Below are positions 45,066 through 53,338 of a DNA stretch of 64,000 nucleotides, one piece after another; positions within the stretch are counted from its first letter, which is position 1; each line of letters opens with the position of its first letter. This DNA is from Anaeromicropila populeti. Its GTDB lineage: Bacteria; Bacillota; Clostridia; Lachnospirales; Lachnospiraceae. Both the position numbers and the translations under genes were made by a program. The stretch lies in assembly GCF_900112775.1 (NCBI RefSeq), contig NZ_FOYZ01000002.1, positions 186,001-250,000 on the forward strand, read 5' to 3'. A model generated the notes under the pieces. That model had not been told where the DNA came from. It did not search any database and saw only the letters and a list, made by a program, of their open reading frames with translations.

Positions 45066-46496
45066 ATGAGGGAAGTAAAGGTTGTAATATCTGGGTTTGA
45101 GCAGTTAGATGTTAAGGAGTGTAAAATACACAAAGGAATCAATGAGCATGGTTATGCTGTGGTGCAATTTACAATCGATGAGGATGCAGTAGATTCTTAT
45201 ATCAGCAGTATCCATGATATTACATGGGGTGCGATTAAAATTTTGGATGAAAATAATACAGAAAAGACTATTTTTTCAGGTATCATAACAGAGTTTAAAG
45301 TGGAAAATAGAAGTGGAGATGTGGTGCTTACCATTACATATTCTGGAGGGTCCTGTCTATTGGATTACGATAAGAAAATCAGAACCTTCCAGAAAAGTGA
45401 TACAAAAGTAGAAAAGATTATCGAGAGGGTACTTCGAGATAATAAGAAAGTTTATGCAGGGCAGAAGTTTAAAATTAATGAAAGTGATACGAGTAAGGGC
45501 AAGGAAGATAAGGGGGAACTTATCGTTCAATATCTTGAAACAGATTATCAGTTTATTAAGAGGATTGCTTCTCATTTTAACGAGCCGCTGATTACCATTA
45601 TTGATCAGCAGGTGACAGATGGTGTTCTAATTCAAATAGGGCTTCCAGCCATTAATGAGAGTCTGAAACAGGAAACCCAGGAATTTGCCAGAATAAAGTC
45701 AATGAATAAGTTCATGTTTTCTAAAAAATGTGGATTAGAAAAGGCAAAAGAAGACGACTATGTTGAATTTTCTTATAGAGGAAGAGATTGTTTTGAAATA
45801 GGAAGCAAGGTAAAGGTGAATGGAGAAAATCTTTATGTTTATCAGGTAGATACTTCTTATAACTCCGAAGAATTTATTAATACCTATGTGCTGGCATCTA
45901 AAAACCGTTTTAAAGTACCAAAGGAATATAATTATGGGATGATAGGAGCGTCTCTAGATGGGGTAATAGAAGAATCGGTAAAGGATAAAGTGAAGATTAG
46001 CTGTGTGGCAGATGATAAGGATAAACCAAAAGATTTTAAAGAATTTCCATATGCAACTGTATACTCTTCACCTGACGGAACAGGTTGGTACTGTATGCCA
46101 GAAAAGGATGATTTGGTAAGGCTTTATTTTCCTACAGAACAGGAAAAGGATTCTTATGTCATTAATGCAGTTCATCTGAAGACGGGCAGTAAGGATCGAA
46201 GTGATGTAAATAGTAAGTCGTTGATGAATAAGCATTTGAAGCAGGTTGAATTCCATGAAAAATACATTCGTATCACCAACAATAAGGGAATGTTTGTTAG
46301 TTTGGATGATGACAAGGGAATTACAATTGTAAGTGATAAGGACATTAATATTGAATCCTGTAAGGAAGTAAAGCTGGTAGGGAAAAAGGCGCTAGAAGTC
46401 TCTTCACCAAAGGAAGTACTGATTAAGCAAGGTGGAGCCTCGGTAGAACTGAAAGGAAAAATAAATATTAAAGGTGCCAATGTAAATATGGAATAG
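45066..46496 (+). CDS. VgrG/phage-spike-like protein
   Basis: A 476-residue VgrG-type spike subunit. The N-terminal part (about 1-290) has the gp27-like fold with GIITEFKVENRSGDVVLTI and YLETDYQFIKRIASHFNEPL. An OB-fold (about 295-385) contains YCMPEKDDLVRLYFP (342-356). Residues about 410-476 form the repetitive beta-strand needle (KGITIVSDKDINIESCKEV). It ends without a toxin extension. VgrG trimers form the tip of contractile tails or type VI-like machines. Twelve bases after the preceding gene, with GAGGAGG upstream. No tube, sheath, baseplate or ATPase gene is in the window. Confidence 0.85.
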   Translation: MREVKVVISGFEQLDVKECKIHKGINEHGYAVVQFTIDEDAVDSYISSIHDITWGAIKILDENNTEKTIFSGIITEFKVENRSGDVVLTITYSGGSCLLDYDKKIRTFQKSDTKVEKIIERVLRDNKKVYAGQKFKINESDTSKGKEDKGELIVQYLETDYQFIKRIASHFNEPLITIIDQQVTDGVLIQIGLPAINESLKQETQEFARIKSMNKFMFSKKCGLEKAKEDDYVEFSYRGRDCFEIGSKVKVNGENLYVYQVDTSYNSEEFINTYVLASKNRFKVPKEYNYGMIGASLDGVIEESVKDKVKISCVADDKDKPKDFKEFPYATVYSSPDGTGWYCMPEKDDLVRLYFPTEQEKDSYVINAVHLKTGSKDRSDVNSKSLMNKHLKQVEFHEKYIRITNNKGMFVSLDDDKGITIVSDKDINIESCKEVKLVGKKALEVSSPKEVLIKQGGASVELKGKINIKGANVNME

Positions 46497-46519
46497 CCAA
46501 AAGCAGTTATGGAGGAGCA

Positions 46520-47065
46520 ATGCGTTATTATATAATTGAACAGGATAAAATGTTTACCAATGCACCACATATACTAAACTGGTTCGGAAAAATTGATGTA
46601 GAAAAAATGAAAATGGGTTCCTATTCTTTATTAAAAGAAAGCTATCTGTTAAAAATCAGAGGAAATGCAGATGTTGATTTTATTGATGTTATAAGTGAAC
46701 CATTTTTTCTTGTAACTAATATGGTGAGATTTGTAATGCAGGCATATGAACCTAATTTGACATTTACAGACTGCAATTTGTTTCATGGGGAGCAAAAAGC
46801 ATTTGGTGAATACTATATACCTCATTTTGCAGAATATAATTGTCTGACGGAGAAAAGTCAGGTTAACCGGGATCGAAGTGTAGTGGAGCATGCAGAAATC
46901 GACCTGCATAAAATCATGGACAAAAGCGTATTTGTATTAGAAGGGCTTGGGAAGAAACATGTGGTAGTCAGGGACGACTTACTAGAAAGTTTACTGCGCA
47001 GAGGGTTAAGAGGTGCTAAGGTTAGAAAAGTCAATACGATTCATGAAGTTATGTTATTTGAGTAA
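46520..47065 (+). CDS. DUF1629/Imm11-like protein
   Basis: A 181-residue cytoplasmic-type protein. Its pattern resembles the DUF1629/Imm11 group: an early W-G-ID segment, a central SEPFFLVT strand and an ending FVLEGLGKKHVVVRDDLLESLLRRGLRG. In those proteins the ending follows a VS(D/E)-LKEAL pattern. They are found beside VgrG and PAAR genes and are proposed immunity or adaptor proteins. GGAGG precedes ATG 46520, 23 bases after VgrG. The match is by eye; it may have some other role in loading. Confidence 0.5.
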   Translation: MRYYIIEQDKMFTNAPHILNWFGKIDVEKMKMGSYSLLKESYLLKIRGNADVDFIDVISEPFFLVTNMVRFVMQAYEPNLTFTDCNLFHGEQKAFGEYYIPHFAEYNCLTEKSQVNRDRSVVEHAEIDLHKIMDKSVFVLEGLGKKHVVVRDDLLESLLRRGLRGAKVRKVNTIHEVMLFE

Positions 47066-47076
47066 GGAGAATGGAT

Positions 47077-47409
47077 ATGGGTAAAGAAGAATATGTTGTT
47101 ATGGGAGCTAGGTTGGAATGTGCATTAGGCGCTACTCCTTCTGTTCTTATGGTTCCAGTGACTAAGGGATTTACAATCAAAAATAAAATTGTTGCAACAC
47201 AGGTTGATATGGTGCCGCTAATGAATGTTATGCCATTCGGGGTATGTAAAATTTCTTCACCTCCTTTGCCGTGCATTCCAACTCCAGTTGGACCGTGGAT
47301 GAAGCCTCATTCAAAGGTCACGGCATGTAATATACCAGTACTTACTACCAGCTCTTGTTTAATGTGTGCGCGAGGTGGTAAAATCAGTATTAAAAGTTCG
47401 GGTCAATAA
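47077..47409 (+). CDS. DUF4280 PAAR-like spike-tip protein
   Basis: A 110-residue protein with the DUF4280 pattern: YVVMGARLECALGATPSVL, a central MPFGVCKISSPPLPC and the paired Cys ending CNIPVLTTSSCLMCARGGKI. These proteins are PAAR-like caps that sharpen the VgrG spike and often carry or recruit effectors. The ATG at 47077 has AAGGAG seven bases upstream; ATG at 47071 is too close. Its place between two VgrG genes supports the role. No effector domain is fused to it. Confidence 0.85.
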   Translation: MGKEEYVVMGARLECALGATPSVLMVPVTKGFTIKNKIVATQVDMVPLMNVMPFGVCKISSPPLPCIPTPVGPWMKPHSKVTACNIPVLTTSSCLMCARGGKISIKSSGQ

Positions 47410-47436
47410 TGTTTATATTGAAAGATAGGTGAGAAA

Positions 47437-49749
47437 ATGGCTTCAATAACACACGAATGTATTATAATAGAAGGAATTTCTAAGGAAGTAGAAGTGCATG
47501 ATTTTCAGATGTCCATAAAACCGAATGAACATGCAACAGCACGAGTTGTGGTAAAATATTTGTGCGAAATAACAGCGGAGGAAGTCTACGGGGGGCTTTT
47601 TGATAAGAGAATTACAATAAAGAGTACGGCTGAAGAAAATAAGGGGGTACTTTTTGTAGGTTTTGTCAATCAAATCAGTGTCCGTATCGAAGGTGGAATA
47701 AATTCTGAAAATAATTACATGGAAGCGGAAATAGAATTGATTTCTACCACTATTAAAATGGATTTGGAGAAAAAATGTCGTTCTTTTCAGGATGTTTCAT
47801 TCACCTACGAAGCCCTTGTGAAAGAAATGGACTGTATTTGTAAAGGATGTATGAAAAAAGCTCAGTCCGTAAAGATTGAAAAACCATTAATCCAGTATGA
47901 TGAAACGGATTGGGAGTTTCTATTAAGAATTGCTAGTCACTTGCATGGTCAGATAATACCTGTTGAGACAGCAGAAAAGGCCACCATTATGTTTGGACTG
48001 GTAAAAGAGGGAAAGGTTAGTGAGCGGAAGGAAGGCAGCATTAATGTGAAAATGACAACCTTTCGGGCTACAGAGTATACATACATAAAACATTTTGGAA
48101 GATACCTACAAACTGGCTTTCAAGAAGCAGCTATAAAGGAAAAAGATTTTGAAAGCTACGATGCTATTTCAATGCATAATTATAACATTGGAAATGAAAC
48201 TTCCTATAAGAATGAGAGTTTGCTGATTTGTGAGAAAAGGGCAAAGTCCAATGGTTCGGAAATAGAGTTCTCTTATCAATTAGGACATGAAACATTAAAT
48301 GGATTAAGTCCTTTTTATAATGAAAGACTTCATGGAAGAGCGTTAGAAGGTAAAGTTCTTAGTGTAAACGAGGAGCTAGTTAAGATACATTTAGATATTG
48401 ATAAAAGTCAAAGTGAAAGTAAAGCTTATGAGTATAACTGGCAGCCAGATACGGGTAATATTTTTTATTGTATGCCGGAAAAGGATATGAGGGTTTCTTT
48501 GTACATAGGGGCACAAGATGAGAGGGAAGCAATTGCAATTAACTGTATCAGGCGTGAAGACTCTAAGAGCAAGGATATGAAGAACTTTAAGGAACGTTAT
48601 ATGACTACAATTAAGGATAAAAGATATTATTTCAAAGAAAAAAGCATGGGATTTTCTAATGAAACAAAAGATGAAGGGAAAACTCATCTGGGACTTTTTG
48701 ATGATAATATGCTTCAGTTAAAAAGTGATAAGCCAATTCAGATGCAGGCAAAAGGCAATTTGATAATTGAAAGTGCATCATATAAGGCACTTTCAGATAA
48801 AGATATTTTGCTTTGCCAGAAAAGCAACGGTATTGAATTAAATAAGCAGGTTGATATTAAAGGTTCAAAAGTGGCTATTATGATGTCTTTTGGCGCAGGA
48901 ACGGCACCGAAGGCAGAGAAGAAAAAAGATGCTGGAAATGCAGAGAAGGAAAAACGGGAAGAGGAAGCAATCCAGAAGTTTTCTGTACATGCTCTTTTAG
49001 ATAAGCTTTCTTTTGATGATTCACAGCGCAGGCAGAATATTAATGCAGCAGTCAATATAGTGGCAGCAGGAAATCCTGTTTCCAGCAGGAAAGAACTGGA
49101 TGACATGAGGACTAGATCTTCCTTTATAAAGCTAAAAAACCAGAGAACTCCGGAATATAATTCTTATAATGAAAAGCAAATCGGGGAATCTTATAATAAA
49201 GATGAAGTTGCAGTCTTGAGAACGACAAGGGATTTAGAGTCAAGGCCAGATGAAAATACGGTAATGCAGAAGGTAATACATAAGGATTCTTTAAATTATC
49301 TAACAGAGGCAGATTTGACAAAGCCAGCAACTGTTGGAGGATTTGTAGCAAAAGCGGAGGATGCACTTTGTGATACAAAAAGTTGTGAGGAAGCCAGAGA
49401 AAGCCTGAGGCTGGATTATCTTTCTAAGGGAGAGATCCCATATCCGGAGAATGGTGATGAGATGTTTGTGCTGAGATATGTCGCAGAAAATGATGCTTAC
49501 TCCGACGATAATTTTGATATTCCATACAATATAGAGCTTGGAGGAGATGGTTCTTATGAAGCAGAAGGAAATACGTCGCCATGGACTGGAAATGGCCAGC
49601 TAGGTGGAAAAGATACTTTAATTCCTGAATGGGGAAATAAAACTTATCAGCCAGTTAGGGATGGCGCAATTTTTAAGAAAGATGCAGAGGGAAATGAAGT
49701 GCTTTATGCTGCTTATGATAAAAATAATAAAAAATTTGTAGTAGTATAG
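47437..49749 (+). CDS. VgrG-like protein with large C-terminal extension (putative effector)
   Basis: A 770-residue protein. Residues 1-about 488 form a second VgrG: gp27-like domain, OB-fold with YCMPEKDMRVSLY (344-356) and a beta-needle segment (about 410-485). An abrupt Ala/Glu/Lys linker (489-514) follows, then a 255-residue unrelated extension containing ATVGGFVAKAEDAL (631-644), SLRLDYLSKG and a Gly/Pro-rich end with WTGNGQLGG (716-724). The layout matches evolved VgrGs with a C-terminal toxin. I do not recognise the toxin fold or catalytic residues. Three small unknown genes directly follow and may include immunity. Confidence 0.75.
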   Translation: MASITHECIIIEGISKEVEVHDFQMSIKPNEHATARVVVKYLCEITAEEVYGGLFDKRITIKSTAEENKGVLFVGFVNQISVRIEGGINSENNYMEAEIELISTTIKMDLEKKCRSFQDVSFTYEALVKEMDCICKGCMKKAQSVKIEKPLIQYDETDWEFLLRIASHLHGQIIPVETAEKATIMFGLVKEGKVSERKEGSINVKMTTFRATEYTYIKHFGRYLQTGFQEAAIKEKDFESYDAISMHNYNIGNETSYKNESLLICEKRAKSNGSEIEFSYQLGHETLNGLSPFYNERLHGRALEGKVLSVNEELVKIHLDIDKSQSESKAYEYNWQPDTGNIFYCMPEKDMRVSLYIGAQDEREAIAINCIRREDSKSKDMKNFKERYMTTIKDKRYYFKEKSMGFSNETKDEGKTHLGLFDDNMLQLKSDKPIQMQAKGNLIIESASYKALSDKDILLCQKSNGIELNKQVDIKGSKVAIMMSFGAGTAPKAEKKKDAGNAEKEKREEEAIQKFSVHALLDKLSFDDSQRRQNINAAVNIVAAGNPVSSRKELDDMRTRSSFIKLKNQRTPEYNSYNEKQIGESYNKDEVAVLRTTRDLESRPDENTVMQKVIHKDSLNYLTEADLTKPATVGGFVAKAEDALCDTKSCEEARESLRLDYLSKGEIPYPENGDEMFVLRYVAENDAYSDDNFDIPYNIELGGDGSYEAEGNTSPWTGNGQLGGKDTLIPEWGNKTYQPVRDGAIFKKDAEGNEVLYAAYDKNNKKFVVV

Positions 49750-49757
49750 GAGGAGTT

Positions 49758-50228
49758 ATGACAAGTCACAATGCTATTTATCAAGGAAAACTATACGATG
49801 CAGATGTGGAAAGGGATAAGAGAATAGTCCGTCTGAGGACAAAACAGTATCAGATTGGCTTTTATAAAGTGCAGAAAGATTTGTATGTAACAGAGGTAGA
49901 GTATGATGAAGTCGAGGGTTATTATGGTGTAGCTTATGATGCGGTTATTGCTGGTGTAGAAGTCCAGTTGAACCGGGTATTAGATAATTTTAAGATAATA
50001 GATGTAAATACAACAAATCCAAAACTGAAAACATTATACCAGTCCTATGATGTAAGAGACCGATTTTATTATGATTATCTTATACCAATTACGGAGGTAG
50101 AACTGTTTGTTCAGAGAGTATACCGCTATTTACCACCAGATTATCAATCATATGAGACAGAGAAATGTAACTTAACAACAAAAGAATTTGTGGATTCATG
50201 GAAAAAAGAAATTTTAGAGCGGGTATAG
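49758..50228 (+). CDS. Unknown protein, candidate immunity gene
   Basis: A 156-residue cytoplasmic-type protein rich in Tyr, Asp and Val (RTKQYQIGFYKVQKDLYV; YDYLIPITEVELFVQRVYRY). No family is recognised. The start (ATG 49758 after AGGAGG) lies eight bases after the effector-like VgrG stop, which is the classic place for a cognate immunity gene. That role is inference from position only. Confidence 0.5.
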   Translation: MTSHNAIYQGKLYDADVERDKRIVRLRTKQYQIGFYKVQKDLYVTEVEYDEVEGYYGVAYDAVIAGVEVQLNRVLDNFKIIDVNTTNPKLKTLYQSYDVRDRFYYDYLIPITEVELFVQRVYRYLPPDYQSYETEKCNLTTKEFVDSWKKEILERV

Positions 50229-50254
50229 GAGCTTGTTATTTGGAGGATGTCAGG

Positions 50255-50989
50255 ATGAGTGATTATGAAGTACAGATTCAAAAGATAATAGATATAGAAA
50301 ACAAGTATATCATATTAAATCCAGTTTCTCCAGTGGAAGGGGAATTTCCTCCATTTATAGTTGAAGAGGAGGAGAAGCAGTTCTCTCTTTTTTCTAAGGA
50401 AACAGATGCTAGAAGTAAGGCAGAGGCATTTCCCATTGCAAAAATTAATCACCAGGAACTAGCTGCAATTTTAATGGAATATGCGCTGCATGGGGGAAAA
50501 GAGGCGGTATGGTATGAAAATTCTGAAAGCTGTATTTTTCAAAGTATGGATGGGGTGAATGCTTGTTACAGAAAGCTGGAGCGTCCTGAATTTTTGAAGA
50601 AAAACCAGATAAAGATAATTAAGGTATTCATGGACGTGCTGAAGGAGGAACGGAAGCTGTATACAATGCCACAAGGAGGAACATTAGGTGGTGATATTTT
50701 AGATAATAAATTCATTCCGTTTAAGGAGGAGAATAAAATAGTTTTTTTTGCAGAGGAAGAGCAAGCTCTTTCTTATTATAAGCAAAAAGGAATGCCCGAG
50801 GATTGGAATTTTGCTTCCAGCTACAGACAGGTGGTACAGGTTTTATTATATTGCTATGACCAGGGTGTCCGGGAATTGATTTTATATTATGAGAACGAAA
50901 AAATTGAAATAGAGCTGGATTTGCTTTTTTGGATTTTGCAAAGAATGGGAAGACCTGAAAAATATATTTTATTAAAGCCTTTGCCTTAG
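50255..50989 (+). CDS. Unknown protein in the effector module
   Basis: A 244-residue protein without signal peptide or membrane segment. The N-terminal half is acidic (FIVEEEEKQFSLFSKETD); the C-terminal half (about 150-244) has a beta-alpha-beta look (NKIVFFAEEEQALSYYKQ; VRELILYYENEKIEIELD) reminiscent of SseB-like folds, but weakly. Start at ATG 50255 with GGAGG nine bases before; the upstream in-frame ATG lies inside the previous gene. Position suggests a further immunity or accessory function. Confidence 0.5.
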   Translation: MSDYEVQIQKIIDIENKYIILNPVSPVEGEFPPFIVEEEEKQFSLFSKETDARSKAEAFPIAKINHQELAAILMEYALHGGKEAVWYENSESCIFQSMDGVNACYRKLERPEFLKKNQIKIIKVFMDVLKEERKLYTMPQGGTLGGDILDNKFIPFKEENKIVFFAEEEQALSYYKQKGMPEDWNFASSYRQVVQVLLYCYDQGVRELILYYENEKIEIELDLLFWILQRMGRPEKYILLKPLP

Positions 50990-51013
50990 GGGAAATAAGA
51001 TAGGGGGATAGTA

Positions 51014-51583
51014 ATGAGGGCAGAAGAGTTTCTTGAGGAGTTTCAAGAGGAGATTGGAGAAAGAATACATTTTTCCAAAGAACTGCTTCAAAAAAGTTAT
51101 GAACTGGATAAAAGGAAGCTGTGTCAGGAGTTTGTAGAACGTATGAAGCAAATAATGAGGGATTGTATAAAGCTTCAGAAGGAAGGTCAGAAGAAAAGCA
51201 TTCATGCAATTTGCTTTTTTTGTCTTCGACATAGTGCTTTAACGGAATCCTATGAGTATCAAATTAATTTTTATGATGATAGCTTTTATGAGGACAGGAC
51301 AGAGGTGGGAGGCTATTGGGAGCCAAAATACTACCGTCCTGTTATCCAGGAGGACATAAAATATTTTACGGCGCTATTAAGAAAAAGAAAGCTGCGTGTT
51401 TTAGACTATGAGGTGTCAGAGTTTTGCAGAGCATACATTTTCCAACTGCTAACGGAACTGCCCCAAGAGATGACGGAAAGCATTCCGGAATTATTAGATT
51501 CAGAAGAATATAAACAACTGGAGAAAACAGAATGCGGCTTCTATTTTGGAGAGTATCGGGAAAGGGTAAACTGGATTGGTTAG
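51014..51583 (+). CDS. Unknown protein, last gene of the effector module
   Basis: A 189-residue mostly helical protein (EEFLEEFQEEIGERIHFSKELL) with a central CFFCLRHSALTESY segment and aromatic-rich middle (EVGGYWEPKYYRP). No family recognised. It starts 24 bases after the preceding gene, with AGGGGG upstream, and ends 75 bases before the methyltransferase. It may be another immunity gene or a remnant of an older effector pair. Confidence 0.5.
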   Translation: MRAEEFLEEFQEEIGERIHFSKELLQKSYELDKRKLCQEFVERMKQIMRDCIKLQKEGQKKSIHAICFFCLRHSALTESYEYQINFYDDSFYEDRTEVGGYWEPKYYRPVIQEDIKYFTALLRKRKLRVLDYEVSEFCRAYIFQLLTELPQEMTESIPELLDSEEYKQLEKTECGFYFGEYRERVNWIG

Positions 51584-51658
51584 ACATTTCAGTCCATTTG
51601 TGATAAAATGCATGAGTATAAAAAGAAAAAATGTATCAGATAAGGATTGGTAAAAAGT

Positions 51659-52519
51659 ATGTGGACAGCAAAAGACTGGAAGGATTATGAGGTAATAGAT
51701 ACGTCTAGGGGTGAGAAACTTGAGCGATGGGGCAAGTATATTTTATTGCGTCCTGATCCCCAGGTGATTTGGGATACACCTAGAGAAGTGAAGCAGTGGA
51801 AGCAGTTAAACGGACATTATCACCGCAGCAGTAAGGGTGGTGGTGAATGGGAGTTTTTTAATTTACCAGAGCAATGGACCATTCAATACAAAGAACTGAC
51901 CTTTCATCTTAAGCCATTCAGTTTTAAACACACTGGGTTATTTCCTGAACAGGCAGTGAACTGGGACTGGTTTAGTGACAAAATCAAACATGCAGGTCGG
52001 AAGGTTCAGGTGTTAAATTTGTTTGCTTATACAGGTGGTGCTACTATTGCAGCAGCCAAGGCTGGTGCCAGTGTAACTCATGTAGATGCTTCTAAGGGAA
52101 TGGTAACATGGGCAAAAGAAAATGCTATGGCTTCAGGATTAGAAGAGGCACCGATCCGTTGGATTGTAGATGACTGTATTAAATATGTGGAAAGAGAAAT
52201 CAGACGAGGCAGAAAGTATGACGGTATTATAATGGATCCGCCTTCCTATGGAAGAGGACCAAAAGGGGAAATATGGAAAGTGGAAGAGAGCATTTATCCT
52301 TTTATTGAATTGTGTACAAATCTTCTATCCGACAATCCATTGTTTTTTTTGGTGAATTCTTACACAACTGGCTTGCAGCCAGCAGTTCTTTCTTATATGT
52401 TAAATACAGCAGTAAAAAAACGTTTTGGCGGTATTGTCCAGTCCGATGAAATAGGACTTCCTGTTTCCAGTAATGGTCTGGTTTTACCATGTGGAGCTTC
52501 TGGACGATGGGAACAGTAA
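51659..52519 (+). CDS. SAM-dependent rRNA methyltransferase-like protein
   Basis: A 286-residue class I methyltransferase similar to the RlmI/RlmK group. A short N-terminal RNA-binding-type region precedes the Rossmann domain with NLFAYTGG (120-127, SAM binding), VDASKGMV (acidic loop) and the catalytic motif DPPSYGRGP (193-201) seen in RNA m5C/m2G enzymes. It probably methylates rRNA; the site is unknown. ATG 51659 is chosen; the TTG at 51647 sits on the AAGG of the ribosome binding site. It is the gene just before the S10 leader. Confidence 0.8.
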   Translation: MWTAKDWKDYEVIDTSRGEKLERWGKYILLRPDPQVIWDTPREVKQWKQLNGHYHRSSKGGGEWEFFNLPEQWTIQYKELTFHLKPFSFKHTGLFPEQAVNWDWFSDKIKHAGRKVQVLNLFAYTGGATIAAAKAGASVTHVDASKGMVTWAKENAMASGLEEAPIRWIVDDCIKYVEREIRRGRKYDGIIMDPPSYGRGPKGEIWKVEESIYPFIELCTNLLSDNPLFFLVNSYTTGLQPAVLSYMLNTAVKKRFGGIVQSDEIGLPVSSNGLVLPCGASGRWEQ

Positions 52520-52548
52520 TACGATGATATAAAAAAATAAAAAAGTGC

Positions 52549-52577
52549 TTGCATAAAATATAAAACTAATGTATAAT
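52549..52577 (+). promoter_or_regulatory. Promoter of the S10 operon
   Basis: TTGCAT (52549-52554), a 17-base spacer and TATAAT (52572-52577). It gives a 5' leader of about 280 bases before rpsJ. Confidence 0.8.
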
Positions 52578-52659
52578 AAGCATTGCTGTGGCATTGATAG
52601 CTGTGAAGCGTGAGGTTGCTTTATTTAAAATAAAGGTTTTCCGTGGAGCGAATGCTTAG

Positions 52660-52861
52660 TTTGAAACTGGCGACAAGTCACTGTACAAGAACATAATATT
52701 CTGCGTATAATCGAGAGAGCAGATGGGATGTGTGTTAACACAAAAGATCTTGAAAAAGGATAATTTGTGATACACACGGATGAGTGTACAGTCACCGCTT
52801 GTCGTACTGAAAAGCGTGAAAAGGAATTTTCACAAAGTGCGAAAAGGAGGCGACTTTTTTT
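52660..52861 (+). ncRNA. Structured leader of the S10 operon
   Basis: The leader carries a long-range stem: CGACAAG (52671-52677) with CTTGTCG (52798-52804), and CTGTACA (52681-52687) with TGTACAG (52785-52791). An inner GTGTGT/ACACAC pair is possible. It is followed by GTGAAAA/TTTTCAC (52816-52833). A last hairpin, AAAGT-CG with CG-ACTTT (52834-52857), holds the rpsJ ribosome binding site in its loop and runs into seven T right before the ATG. In E. coli L4 represses the S10 operon through its leader, so autoregulation is likely. Which leader class this belongs to needs a covariance search. Confidence 0.65.
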
Positions 52862-53173
52862 ATGGCAAGTCAAGTAATGCGAATTGTATTGAAGGCATAT
52901 GATCATCAATTAATCGATCAGTCAGCTGGAAAAATTATTGAAACTGTAAAGAAGACAGGGTCAAAGGTGAGTGGACCTGTACCACTACCAACTAAGAAGG
53001 AAGTAGTAACAATTCTTAGAGCGGTTCATAAGTACAAAGATTCCAGAGAACAGTTTGAGCAGAGAACACATAAAAGATTGATTGACATTATTACACCTTC
53101 ACAAAAGACTGTTGATGCATTATCAAGGTTGGAAATGCCAGCTGGTGTATTCATTGACATTAAGATGAAGTAA
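52862..53173 (+). CDS. rpsJ: 30S ribosomal protein S10
   Basis: The 103-residue S10 (NusE) binds the 30S head and also joins NusB in antitermination. It shows [19 protein letters not shown] and the loop [16 protein letters not shown]. Its ribosome binding site, AAAAGGAGG, lies within a hairpin loop and is separated from the ATG by a T-run, an unusual arrangement. First gene of the S10-spc operon; rplC follows after 165 bases. Confidence 0.97.
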   Translation: MASQVMRIVLKAYDHQLIDQSAGKIIETVKKTGSKVSGPVPLPTKKEVVTILRAVHKYKDSREQFEQRTHKRLIDIITPSQKTVDALSRLEMPAGVFIDIKMK

Positions 53174-53338
53174 AAATATTAAGGGAAAATCCTTAGGGTT
53201 TATATATAGAGTCCAAGCAACGATAGAAACAAAGGAATTGTTTATAGGATACCAAGTACTCGGTTGTAGACCGTCTAGGATGATCACAGGAAAGCAATGG
53301 AATGTGATCCGCTGTAGATTAGTAGGAGGTGCGCAAGC
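53174..53338 (+). promoter_or_regulatory. Long rpsJ-rplC spacer
   Basis: A 165-base non-coding gap in an operon where spacers are usually below 50 bases. It contains GATCAC/GTGATC (53281-53310) and a small AAGG/CCTT hairpin near 53182-53197. No promoter or ORF with a ribosome binding site is evident. It may be an RNA processing or regulatory element. Confidence 0.4.

Noticed and set aside
47071-47076. ATG at 47071 as the start of the DUF4280 protein
   Set aside because: It lies within two bases of the AAGGAG binding site; ATG 47077 has normal spacing.
44369-51583. Prophage
   Set aside because: No integrase, repressor, terminase, capsid, lysis or tail-tube genes and no attachment repeats are visible; flanking genes are ordinary chromosomal ones.
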